NCBI GenBank assembly: GCA_963763495.1
Contig: CAVXOY010000001.1
Location: 1-64,000 of the forward strand
From: DAOUEO01 sp963763495
Lineage (GTDB): Bacteria > Chloroflexota > Dehalococcoidia > DSTF01 > JALHUB01
Direction: 5' to 3'
DNA length: 64,000 bases
Shown: in pieces, positions 56,315 through 64,000 of the stretch
Position numbering within the stretch: the stretch's first letter is position 1
Layout of the letters: each line of letters starts with the position of its first letter
The notes under the pieces: model-generated
What the model was told of the DNA's origin: nothing
The model's input: the letters and a program-made list of their open reading frames with translations, nothing else
The model's database searches: none
Position numbers and translations under genes: made by a program

Positions 56315-57559
56315 ATGTACGGCACACTGGCACCAACCGCAAAGCGGATTGAAGACTACGTCCCCCTAGCCGGCAGAGAGCTGATCGACGGACTGAAACG
56401 GCTGGCCAAGCCATTCAAAGGGCTGCGCGTGCTGAACCTTAGTGTGACTGCTTTCGGCACCGGCGTCGCTGAACTGCTGCGATCCTCTGTACCCCTCCTC
56501 TCCGATCTGGGACTGGACTGCCAGTGGCAGGTCGTGCACATCGACGAGGAGTCGGCCCGCGTCAACAAGCAGATGTACCGAGCGCTCGCCGGTGGGAGGG
56601 CCGACTGGGATGAGAGGATGGTCAGGACTTGGCAGCACTACACTGCGATGAACGCGGACTTGCTCCGAGACCACTTCGACGTGGTGGTTATCCATGACCT
56701 TCAGCCAGCGGCGTTGCGCACTCACATCGAAAAGGGAAGGCACCAGCGGTCGCGGTGGATCATGTACAGCCACATCGATCTGTCATCTGCACAGGATGAC
56801 GTTTGGTCCCTAGTACGCCGTCACATTCAAGACTACGACGCGTTGGTCTTCGAAGATGAGACGTTTCTGGGGGTGGGAATCGAGGGCGTGCCTGTCCGCA
56901 TCATCCCTCCCGCCATCGACCCCTCAGGGCCGCGAAACATGCCGTTGTCCCAGAATGCGATAGCAGGGGTCCTCGACCAGTACGGCATCAACAGAAGGCG
57001 CCCACTAGTTGCGCAAGTGGCACCGTGCAGCAAGGACTGCGACGCATTGGGAGCGATTGAGGTGTTTCGATTGGCGCAGGAGCGGGTGCCCGGCCTGCAG
57101 TTGGTCTTGATGGTCACATCGCTCCCCGAGGATCCCTTTGAACTCACCTACTTCGAGACGGTCGCAGCGGAAGCGGCACGCCATCCAGAAGACATACACT
57201 TCCTCTCCAACCCAGGTGACGTGGGAAACGTGGAGGTAAACGTGGTGCAGCGGGCGGCGAAGGTGGTCATGCAGCGGGCATTGCGCAAGGGCTTTGGCAT
57301 CTGGCTGTCGGACGCGCTGTGGAAAGAGAAGCCGGTGGTGGCAGCGCCGATGGGTGGTATCCCAAAGCAGGTGATCCACGGCAAGACGGGCTATCTCGCT
57401 AACACAACCGAGGAATTTGCCGGCCACATCGTCAATCTCGTAGGGGACAGCGAGACTGCACAGGAACTGGGGGCTGCTGGACATCAGCATGTGACCGACA
57501 ATTTCCTTGTAAGCCGCTATTTATGCGACTATCTGCACCTTCTTGAAGGGATCGTCTAG
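56315..57559 (+). CDS. TreT-like GT4 glycosyltransferase paralog lacking catalytic residues
   Basis: A 414-residue GT-B protein, closely related over its full length to the next gene (shared VIHDLQPAA, SHIDLS-AQ, GNVEVNVVQRAAKVVMQ, MGGIPKQVIHGKTGYLAN). The residues that bind the nucleotide sugar are gone. SRFDPWKDPLG of the partner is APCSKDCDALG here (Arg to Pro237, Lys to Cys242). The catalytic E-x7-E (EGFGLTVTE) is KGFGIWLSD (K325, D333). It is probably a non-catalytic partner or sugar sensor. It has AAGGAG before ATG 56315. Confidence 0.82.
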   Translation: MYGTLAPTAKRIEDYVPLAGRELIDGLKRLAKPFKGLRVLNLSVTAFGTGVAELLRSSVPLLSDLGLDCQWQVVHIDEESARVNKQMYRALAGGRADWDERMVRTWQHYTAMNADLLRDHFDVVVIHDLQPAALRTHIEKGRHQRSRWIMYSHIDLSSAQDDVWSLVRRHIQDYDALVFEDETFLGVGIEGVPVRIIPPAIDPSGPRNMPLSQNAIAGVLDQYGINRRRPLVAQVAPCSKDCDALGAIEVFRLAQERVPGLQLVLMVTSLPEDPFELTYFETVAAEAARHPEDIHFLSNPGDVGNVEVNVVQRAAKVVMQRALRKGFGIWLSDALWKEKPVVAAPMGGIPKQVIHGKTGYLANTTEEFAGHIVNLVGDSETAQELGAAGHQHVTDNFLVSRYLCDYLHLLEGIV

Positions 57560-57589
57560 GGTTGTTGTTCAAGGCTCTCCGCCAGTCCG

Positions 57590-57616
57590 CCATTGCACAG
57601 CGCTGCAGAGCAATGG
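57590..57616 (+). repeat. Inverted repeat between the two glycosyltransferase genes
   Basis: CCATTGC (57590-57596) and GCAATGG (57610-57616) form a perfect 7-bp hairpin; the 13-base loop contains the self-complementary CAGCGCTG. There is no T run. A TACAAT at 57619-57624 follows at once, so this may be an operator or an mRNA stem between the genes. Confidence 0.4.
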
Positions 57617-57639
57617 GCTACAATAACTAGGATCAAGGC

Positions 57640-58944
57640 ATGCTCAGTTCTATCCCCACCACCCCAAAGGCTCTGGAAAACTACCGGTCACTGATTGGCG
57701 ATGACCGAATAGAGGAGATTTTGAGCCTCGCGGCGCCTCTAAAAGGGGCCCGTGTGCTGCACGTGAATGCCACACCGTTTGGAGGTGGCGTAGCCGAGAT
57801 CCTCAACTCGTTGGTCCCGCTAATGGTGAACATCGGTCTAGAGGCCGATTGGCAGGTGATAAGGGCCGGCGACGACTTCTTCCGTGTCACCAAGGGGATG
57901 CACAACAGCCTCCAAGGGATGCTCATCGACTGGACGCCTCAGATGTGGGAGGTGTGGCTGGAATACAACAGGGCCAACGGTGAGATGTTCGATGAGGAGT
58001 ACGACTTCGTCGTGATCCATGACCCCCAGCCGGCAGCCATGCTGAGCATTCTCACCGAGACGAACCAGTGCCGTCCCGCCGGCAAGTGGGTATGGCGGTG
58101 CCACATCGACCTCACCGACGCCCAAGTGCAGGTCTGGGACATGTTGCGGCCCTACGTCTCCGCCTATGACGGAGCAATCTTCACGCACCGCGACTATATG
58201 AAGGACGACCTTCGTGGCCCGATCCCGTTCATCGTGCCGCCGTCCATCGACCCGCTCGCGGCCAAGAACGCCGACATACCAGAGGATACCGTCGAGAGCA
58301 TTCTTCGCCACCACGAGATCGACCCGCAAAGGCCGCTCATCGCCCAGGTGTCCCGCTTCGACCCCTGGAAGGACCCTCTGGGAGTCATCGACGTCTACCG
58401 GTCTTTGAAGCGCAAGGTGCCGGATCTGCAACTAGTGCTCGTGGCCTCGATGGCCTACGACGACCCGGAAGGCTGGGCCTGGTACGAACGAACGGTGCGC
58501 CGGGCCGGCGAAGACATGGACATCAAGATCCGCACCAACCTGAACGGCGTGGGAAACGTCGAGGTCAACGCTTTCCAGCGGGCCGCGCAGGTGATCATTC
58601 AAAAGTCGGTGCGGGAGGGTTTTGGGCTAACGGTGACGGAGGGACTCTGGAAGGGCCGGCCGGTAGTAGCGGGGAACGTCGGCGGTATCCCTCTCCAGAT
58701 CGTCAACGGGGAAACCGGCTACCTGGTCAACACTGTAGAGGAGTGCGCCGACCGTGTGCTCTCTCTGATGGAGAACCCCGGTCTGGCAAGAAACATGGGG
58801 CAGGCAGGCCGTGAGCGCGTGCGGGACAACTTCCTCATTACCCGCAACCTTAGAGACTACCTCCACATCTTCCGGATTCTAGCAGGCCTAGAGCCGGCAG
58901 GCGAGGGAAGGGCGATAGCCAAGTTTGCCCAGACCCGGAATTAG
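57640..58944 (+). CDS. treT: Trehalose synthase TreT-type GT4 glycosyltransferase
   Basis: A 434-residue GT4 enzyme resembling trehalose glycosyltransferring synthase, which joins a nucleotide-activated glucose and glucose to give trehalose. The acceptor-side loop is ATPFGGGVAEIL. The donor site has VSRFDPWKDPLG (R239, K244) and the catalytic E-x7-E is EGFGLTVTE (E326, E334), with NVGGIPLQIVNGETGYLV after it. All key residues are intact, unlike its upstream paralog. Other GT4 activities with related acceptors remain possible. Confidence 0.8.
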   Translation: MLSSIPTTPKALENYRSLIGDDRIEEILSLAAPLKGARVLHVNATPFGGGVAEILNSLVPLMVNIGLEADWQVIRAGDDFFRVTKGMHNSLQGMLIDWTPQMWEVWLEYNRANGEMFDEEYDFVVIHDPQPAAMLSILTETNQCRPAGKWVWRCHIDLTDAQVQVWDMLRPYVSAYDGAIFTHRDYMKDDLRGPIPFIVPPSIDPLAAKNADIPEDTVESILRHHEIDPQRPLIAQVSRFDPWKDPLGVIDVYRSLKRKVPDLQLVLVASMAYDDPEGWAWYERTVRRAGEDMDIKIRTNLNGVGNVEVNAFQRAAQVIIQKSVREGFGLTVTEGLWKGRPVVAGNVGGIPLQIVNGETGYLVNTVEECADRVLSLMENPGLARNMGQAGRERVRDNFLITRNLRDYLHIFRILAGLEPAGEGRAIAKFAQTRN

Positions 58945-59228
58945 GGCCCCTTTCCGGTTCTCTCCCGAAGAGACTCCTACTCGCATTTCTCAGCCCAATG
59001 GGAATCAGGTCAGCCCAGCCGCGGCCCGACCAACCTGTTGACACAAAGAGACCATACAGTGTTTCATCAGAGGTTACGACCATCGGAAGGATGGGGCGCT
59101 AGAAGCCAAGCTACCGGCAGTCCAACGGCACAACTTCGACGCCGAGTTTGAGAACCGTAGCCACTGCGCAGCCATCGATTCTCTGAACCGGCAGATCCAG
59201 AAATCGGCGACCCAATGAGGAGATCTCT
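58945..59228. other. Intergenic region before tldD
   Basis: A plus-strand frame open from 59041 to a stop at 59218 (ending LNRQIQKSATQ) reads like protein (CFIRGYDHRKDGALEAKLPA) but has no usable start codon. A TTGACA at 59038-59043 has no well-placed -10 box. No other structure is evident; it may be the tail of a lost gene. Confidence 0.35.
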
Positions 59229-60665
59229 ATGCGAGAGCTAGCAGTCCGGGCACTTGACACCGCCGGCAGCCAAGGAGCGAGTTACGCCGACGCGCGGGTG
59301 GTGGCAAGGAAGAGCGAATCGATCACGGTGCGCAACCAGAACGTTGAGGCGCTCACAGCGGACGAGAGCCTCGGCTTCGGCGTACGGGTCATCGTGGACG
59401 GCTATTGGGGATTCGCCAGCAGCCAGCGCATGACGCTGGAGGAGGCGGACCGCGTCGCGGCGCAGGCAGTGCGCATCGCCCGGGCCTCAGCGCGAGCGGG
59501 AGGGCCAAAGGCGGACATCGGCCCACAGGAGGTCCACAAAGACACCTACCGTACAGCGATCGTGAAAGACCCCTTCGCCATATCGCTCGACGACAAAATA
59601 GCGCTCCTCCTGCGGGCGAACGAGGCGATGAACAAGGTGAAGGGCATCGTCATGGCCGAATCGAACGTCTACTGCCAGCGGGAGAACAAGCTCTTCGCCA
59701 GCAGCGAAGGCAGCTTCATCGAGCAGGAGTTGGTGGAGACGGGCTGCGGACTGGAAGCGACGGCGGTAGGCGAGGGAGAAGTGCAGCGCCGCTCCTATCC
59801 CAACAGCGTGGGACGCCACCAAGGCACGGAGGGATGGGAATTCATAGAGCGTTACGATCTGCCGGGAAACGCGGGGCGGGTCGCCGAGGAGGCGGCAGCG
59901 CTGCTCTTCGCAAAGCCCTGCCCGCCCGGGACGACGACTATCATCCTGGATGGGAGTCAACTGGCGCTCCAGATCCACGAGAGCTGCGGCCACGCAATCG
60001 AACTCGACCGTGTCCTGGGTACGGAGGCGGCCTTCGCCGGCACGAGCTTCCTGACCACCGACAAGCTGGGCACGTTCCGCTATGGCTCAGACGTGGTCAA
60101 CCTCACAATGGACGCGATCACACCGGGCGGACTGGGCACGTTCGGCTACGACGACGAGGGCGTGCCCGCCCAGTCGATGCCGGCGGTACGCAACGGGATA
60201 TTCGTCGGCTATCTCATGTCGCGAGAGACAGCGGCGGGGCTGGGGCTACGGAGCAACGGCGCGATGCGCGCCTCCGACTGGAACCGCATCCCCCTGATCC
60301 GCATGACGAACGTGAGCCTGGAGCCGGGGGAGTGGACGCTGGAAGAGCTCATCGCCGACACCAAAGACGGGATCTATATGGAGACGAACCGGAGCTGGAG
60401 CATCGACGACCGGCGGCTCAACTTCCAGTTCGGCACTGAGGTGGCCCGCGAGATCAAGAACGGCAAGCTGGGCGACTTGATGAAGAACGCTACATACACA
60501 GGCATGACGCCTCAGTTCTGGGCGAGCTGTGACGCCATCTGCAACCGCGACCATTGGGTCGTCTGGGGAACGCCCAACTGCGGCAAGGGCCAGCCGGAGC
60601 AGGTGGCACACACGGGCCACGGCGCCGCACCCGCCCGTTTCCGCAACATCCGCGTGGGGCTCTAG
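59229..60665 (+). CDS. tldD: Metalloprotease TldD
   Basis: A 478-residue subunit of the TldD/TldE protease, which trims peptides such as modified RiPP precursors and CcdA. The zinc motif HExxxH is H250-E251-S-C-G-H255 in QIHESCGHAIELD. The GSDVVNLTMDAITPGGLGTFGYDDEG region (two parts) and the C-terminal Cys in TPNCGKGQPEQ complete the site. It has GAGGAG before ATG 59229 and is 34 bases upstream of its partner. Confidence 0.94.
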   Translation: MRELAVRALDTAGSQGASYADARVVARKSESITVRNQNVEALTADESLGFGVRVIVDGYWGFASSQRMTLEEADRVAAQAVRIARASARAGGPKADIGPQEVHKDTYRTAIVKDPFAISLDDKIALLLRANEAMNKVKGIVMAESNVYCQRENKLFASSEGSFIEQELVETGCGLEATAVGEGEVQRRSYPNSVGRHQGTEGWEFIERYDLPGNAGRVAEEAAALLFAKPCPPGTTTIILDGSQLALQIHESCGHAIELDRVLGTEAAFAGTSFLTTDKLGTFRYGSDVVNLTMDAITPGGLGTFGYDDEGVPAQSMPAVRNGIFVGYLMSRETAAGLGLRSNGAMRASDWNRIPLIRMTNVSLEPGEWTLEELIADTKDGIYMETNRSWSIDDRRLNFQFGTEVAREIKNGKLGDLMKNATYTGMTPQFWASCDAICNRDHWVVWGTPNCGKGQPEQVAHTGHGAAPARFRNIRVGL

Positions 60666-60699
60666 GAAAAGAAGAAGCATCGAAGAGTGAGAAGATTAT

Positions 60700-62040
60700 A
60701 TGCCGCTAGGTGAGTCCGACCTCAAGAGCATCGCCGACCGCATCCTGGGAGCCAGCACAGCCGACCAAACGGAGGTGCTGGTCTTCACTAACGACTCCGC
60801 CCTCACCCGATTCGCCAACAGCTATATCCACCAGAACGTCGAGCTGACGAGCGTCGATATCAGCGTCCGCGCCGTCATCGGCAAGAAGATCGGCGTGGCC
60901 GCGACGAACATCCTCTCCGATGAGTCGCTGCGCGGCGTGGCCGAACGGGCGGTGACTCTGGCCCGCCATCAGAAGGAGAACGATGACTTCCAGTCGCTGC
61001 CGGCGCCGGCGCCGATCCGCCAGGCGGCTGCTTTCTCGGAGCGGACGGCCAAATACACGCCTGAAGAGCGGGCAGACGTAGTCGCCGCCATTTGCGACGC
61101 CGCCCGCCGGGCCAACGTAACGGCAGCCGGAGCATTCAAGACATCGACAGGCGAGATGGCGGTGGCGAACTCGCTAGGGGTATTCGCCTACCATCAGGAG
61201 ACAACGGCGGATATCAGCACAACCATGATGGTGGATAGCGGCAGCGGCTACGCCGACCGCATCGCGGTTGACGTAGGCGACATCGACGGCAAGGCGCTGG
61301 CAACCGAGGCGATAGACAAGTGCCTGCGCAGCGCCAACCCGATTGCCCTCGAACCGGGGCAGTATGATGTGATACTGGAGGAGTACGCAGTCGCGGATAT
61401 CCTCGATTTCTTAGCCTATCTGTCATTCGGGGCGCAGGCCTTCCAAGAGCAGCGCAGCTTCCTCTCCGGCCATCTGGGCGAGAAGGTCATGGGGGAGAAC
61501 ATCAGCATTTGGGACGACGGCCTGGCCCATGATACGATTGCCAACCCGTTCGACTTCGAGGGGGTACCGAAGCAGCGGGTGGAGTTCATCACCGACGGCG
61601 TGGCCAAAGGGGTGGTCTACGACACCTACTACGCCGGCAAAGAGGATAAGACCTCCACCGGGCACGGCCTACCGGCAGGAATGACGTTCGGGCCGATCCC
61701 CAGCAATATGTTCCTCAAGGCGGGCACTGCGACGAAAGAGGAGATGCTCGCTTCAGTCGAGCGCGGGATCTGGGTGAGCCGCTTCTGGTATACGCGGCCG
61801 GTGCATCCCCTGAAAGTCCTGGTAACCGGCATGACCCGCGACGGCACCTTCCTCATCGAGAAGGGGAAGATCACTGCCCCCATAAAGAACCTGCGCTTCA
61901 CACAGAGCTACCTGGAGGCGCTGAATCAGGTAGAGATGATCGGCAAGGAGACCAGCCTCCACTCGGCGATCATCGGTGTGAGCCGGGTGCCCGCTCTCAA
62001 GATCAAGTCCTGGAACTTCAGCGGCGCGACGGAGTTCTAG
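60700..62040 (+). CDS. tldE: TldE/PmbA partner protein
   Basis: A 446-residue TldD-like protein without the HExxxH motif, as expected for TldE/PmbA. Conserved parts are VDISVRAVIGKKIGVAATN, the ENISIWDDG segment, EGVPKQRVEFI and the end SALKIKSWNF-type run (VPALKIKSWNFSGATEF). It forms the protease with TldD. No peptide natural-product cluster is visible nearby, so its target is unknown. Confidence 0.92.
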   Translation: MPLGESDLKSIADRILGASTADQTEVLVFTNDSALTRFANSYIHQNVELTSVDISVRAVIGKKIGVAATNILSDESLRGVAERAVTLARHQKENDDFQSLPAPAPIRQAAAFSERTAKYTPEERADVVAAICDAARRANVTAAGAFKTSTGEMAVANSLGVFAYHQETTADISTTMMVDSGSGYADRIAVDVGDIDGKALATEAIDKCLRSANPIALEPGQYDVILEEYAVADILDFLAYLSFGAQAFQEQRSFLSGHLGEKVMGENISIWDDGLAHDTIANPFDFEGVPKQRVEFITDGVAKGVVYDTYYAGKEDKTSTGHGLPAGMTFGPIPSNMFLKAGTATKEEMLASVERGIWVSRFWYTRPVHPLKVLVTGMTRDGTFLIEKGKITAPIKNLRFTQSYLEALNQVEMIGKETSLHSAIIGVSRVPALKIKSWNFSGATEF

Positions 62041-62139
62041 TCCTCTTCTTTCCCGAAGCAGCAACCCTTGACATTTCGTCTCCGCTGAGCCATGCTGTCG
62101 CCGCTGATTGACCGACAGCCGGACTCAAGAGGTGAAGCG

Positions 62140-63023
62140 ATGATCCTAGTGATTGGGGGAACAGGGTTCATCGGCAGGCATCTCGTCGCGCGGCTGGCCG
62201 AGAGCGGCGAGAGGGTGCGGGTCGCCGCGCGGGGCAGCCGTCAGGGACGCGCTTCCCGACGGCGTCGAGCAGGTGCACGCCGACGTCGTGACAGGCGAGG
62301 GGCTGGCCGAGGCGATGGCGGGGGTCGACAGGGTCGCGCATCTCGTCGCCATCATCATCGAGAAGGGCAGCCAGCGCTTCGACGGGGTGATCCGGGGCGG
62401 GACGGAGGGCGTGGTCAGAGAGGCGGAGAAGGCCGGCGTCAAGAAGCTGGTCTACGTCAGCGCGATCGGAGCGGCGCCGGACCCGAAGTTCCCCTACTGG
62501 CATGCCAAGTGGGCAGCGGAGCAGATAGTCTCCGGAAGCAGCCTCAACTACACGATCCTAAGGCCGTCGCTGGTATTCGGGCCGGAGGACGACTTCTTCA
62601 ACCGCTTGGCGGACATGGTGAGGCGAAGCCCGCTGGTACCGATTGCCGGAAACGGGAAGACGCAGGTTTCAGCCGCTGGGGGTGGACGACCTCGTCACCT
62701 GCATCGCCGCCTGTTTGGCGGAAGGCACGCACGATCGCCAGACCGTCGAGGTCGGAGGGCCGGAGTACTTCACCTACAACGAGTTGATCGATGTCATCAG
62801 CGCCGCCCTGGGCAAGCGACGGCCGCGCGTCCACATACCACTCTGGCTGATGCGGCCGGCGGCCCGGATGCTCCAGACCGTGCTGTCGAGCCCGCCTGTG
62901 ACGACGGACCAGCTCGCGATGCTGGCGAAGGACAACGTCACGGAGCTGGACGCGGTACCCAGGCAGTTCGGCTTCGCACCCGGCAGGCTGGGGGATGGAC
63001 TGGGGCACCTGCGCAGCCGCTAG
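62140..63023 (+). CDS. NAD(P)-binding SDR, NDUFA9/complex I-associated type, two frame breaks
   Basis: An atypical short-chain dehydrogenase of about 295 residues. It begins at ATG 62140 with the dinucleotide loop VIGGTGFIGRHLVARL. After a break near 62235 it continues HLVAIIIEKGSQRFDGVIRGGTEGV, LVYVSAIGA, then the Tyr-less ACTIVE region YWHAKWAAEQIV and LNYTILRPSLVFGPEDDFFNRLA (two parts). After a second break near 62660 it ends with GVDDLVTCIAACL, VEVGGPEYFTYNELIDVI. This matches NDUFA9-like proteins that bind cofactor or quinone; catalysis is doubtful. Confidence 0.82.
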
Positions 63024-63161
63024 CCGTCTGACACCAGCCGGCCAGATCGTGCCTTCGGTTTTCCGGCGGCAACCTGCGTATACCTCTTTTCACAAGCGTC
63101 AAACGTGGTAAACTAGGGGCTGTAGGTCTCTCCATTGAGCTCAGGGAGGGTAGATTTTCAT

Positions 63162-63671
63162 ATGGATGTCAGTCTTCTGAGGGTAGCTGACGAGACGGTG
63201 ACTCTGGCCGACGGGAGCGCTCCTGCTACCCGAGTATTGTGCGAAGCGATAGAACTCGACACCAGCGAGGCGCTGGAGTTCATCGACATCACGGAGACGG
63301 TCGCGGCGATTGTGGCGAGGTCGGGAATCCGGTTCGGCCAGGTAACCGTCTATTCCACCCACACCACCGCCGCCATCAAGATTAACGAAGCCGAGCCTTT
63401 GCTGCTGGAAGACCTCAAGGAGATGCTGCGAAGGCTGGCGCCCTGCGACGACGACTACGGCCACAACGATTTCCGGCGCCGCACCGTGAACATGAACGAG
63501 GAGGAGTGCGCCAACGGCCATTCCCACTGCCAGCACCTCTTCCTCAGCAGCAGCGAGACGATCCCGATAGTGGAGGGACGGCTGACGCTGGGGCAGTGGC
63601 AGTGCGTCTTCCTCGTGGAGCTGGACCACCCACGCCACCGCCGCCTACTGGTGAACGTCGTCGGCATCTAG
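63162..63671 (+). CDS. yjbQ: YjbQ/UPF0047 family protein
   Basis: A trimeric protein of 169 residues, related to proteins with weak thiamine-phosphate synthase activity. Signature runs are VTVYSTHTTAAIKINEAEPLLLEDL, CDDDYGHNDFRRRTVNMNEEECANGHSHCQHLFLSSS (metal and phosphate site; listed in parts) and LGQWQCVFLVELDHPRHR. The ATG at 63162 has AGGGAGGG about 11 bases upstream. A TTG at 63135 would add nine residues but lacks a ribosome site. Confidence 0.9.
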   Translation: MDVSLLRVADETVTLADGSAPATRVLCEAIELDTSEALEFIDITETVAAIVARSGIRFGQVTVYSTHTTAAIKINEAEPLLLEDLKEMLRRLAPCDDDYGHNDFRRRTVNMNEEECANGHSHCQHLFLSSSETIPIVEGRLTLGQWQCVFLVELDHPRHRRLLVNVVGI

Positions 63672-63777
63672 GGGCGGAAGAACAAGCCTCACGCCCATCT
63701 CCCCTGTTCCGAATGCCGCTCAGGCCGGCTGATCCTATTCCTAGAGACCAGCCGCGTCCTCTACAATGGGCGGCAGA

Positions 63778-64000
63778 ATGGAGCCTATCTTCACCATCGC
63801 TCACCGCGCCGGGAACAGCCGCGCCTTGTTGAAAGAGGCGCTGGCCGCCGGCGTTGACGCGGTGGAGGCGGACATACGTCTGGACGGTCGACGACTGGTG
63901 TCACGCCACCAGCGCCGGTTTCCCCTGCTGCCTCTGTTCTACGACCGGTGGTATGCGTACTGGAGCCGCGAGCCGCAGGTCAGCCTCGATGAGATCCTGG
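63778..64000 (+). CDS. Glycerophosphodiester phosphodiesterase, cut by window end
   Basis: The first 74 residues of a GDPD-family TIM barrel. It opens IFTIAHRAGNS with the catalytic His-Arg, then AGVDAVEADIRLDGRRLVSRHQRR, where Glu and Asp bind the metal and His is the second catalytic residue. It would hydrolyse glycerophosphodiesters. The inserted LFYDRWYAYW stretch is aromatic-rich. The rest lies outside the window. Confidence 0.8.
   Translation, partial: MEPIFTIAHRAGNSRALLKEALAAGVDAVEADIRLDGRRLVSRHQRRFPLLPLFYDRWYAYWSREPQVSLDEIL

Overview
The window is a gene-dense, GC-rich bacterial chromosome segment with about 65 protein genes, two tRNAs and almost no mobile DNA. The gene set suggests a member of the Chloroflexota, probably near the Dehalococcoidia. 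It includes a PyrR-controlled pyr operon with PyrK/class 1B PyrD, GuaB3, FmdB, TreT-like glycosyltransferases, an alternative heme (Ahb) cluster, and secreted cohesin-like/dockerin proteins of a type I associate with that phylum. This placement is inference from gene content; no rRNA is present to fix it.

Layout. 1-3.0 kb: a GNAT fragment and three membrane/signalling proteins (VTT/DedA-like, bestrophin-like, degenerate GGDEF). 3.4-7.1 kb: two secreted proteins sharing a cohesin-like module, the first ending in a dockerin. 7.3-8.9 kb: a divergent ATP-type PEP carboxykinase. 9.0-12.2 kb: a Fur-family regulator followed by a CbiMNQO cobalt/nickel ECF transporter, with a dyad operator candidate at the promoter. 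12.2-14.7 kb: an RND/MMPL exporter. 14.9-24.5 kb: pyrR-pyrB-pyrC-carA-(GNAT)-(membrane protein)-carB-pyrK-(Cys-rich 54 aa) behind a PyrR attenuator. 24.6-34 kb: an orphan DNA methyltransferase, Mrp, pyrD, tRNA-Pro, a cyclophilin, tRNA-Arg, an SGNH hydrolase, an ArsB/NhaD-type transporter and ComM. 34-47.5 kb: rel, hisS, prfA-prmC, guaB3, a degraded stretch, rsmI, a TauE/SafE exporter and metG-tatD-polyprenyl synthase. 47.6-52 kb: fmdB, recO, recR, ebfC, dnaX and ybeY, all on the minus strand. 52-64 kb: a Nudix protein, a lipoprotein, the radical SAM/siroheme decarboxylase cluster, two tandem TreT-like glycosyltransferases, tldD-tldE, an NDUFA9-like SDR, yjbQ and a truncated GDPD.

How the genes work together. 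De novo UMP synthesis is nearly complete here (CarAB, PyrB, PyrC, PyrD/PyrK; pyrE and pyrF are not seen), with UMP sensing by PyrR. The metal-uptake operon is likely self-regulated by its Fur-type protein and would supply cobalt or nickel. The Ahb cluster points to heme made from siroheme rather than through protoporphyrin.

Sequence quality matters for every reading frame. Between 35 and 40 frame breaks, most of them equivalent to one extra base, fall in genes that a living cell cannot lose (carA, hisS, metG, prmC, rel, pyrD). I read these as sequence or assembly errors and annotate the intended full-length genes. The most interesting non-coding signals are two interleaved inverted repeats with pseudoknot topology directly before the radical SAM heme gene, a palindromic operator candidate inside the treT-like promoter, a four-tract G-quadruplex motif, and the attenuator before pyrR. 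The most interesting protein signal is the tandem glycosyltransferase pair, in which the first copy has lost its catalytic residues.
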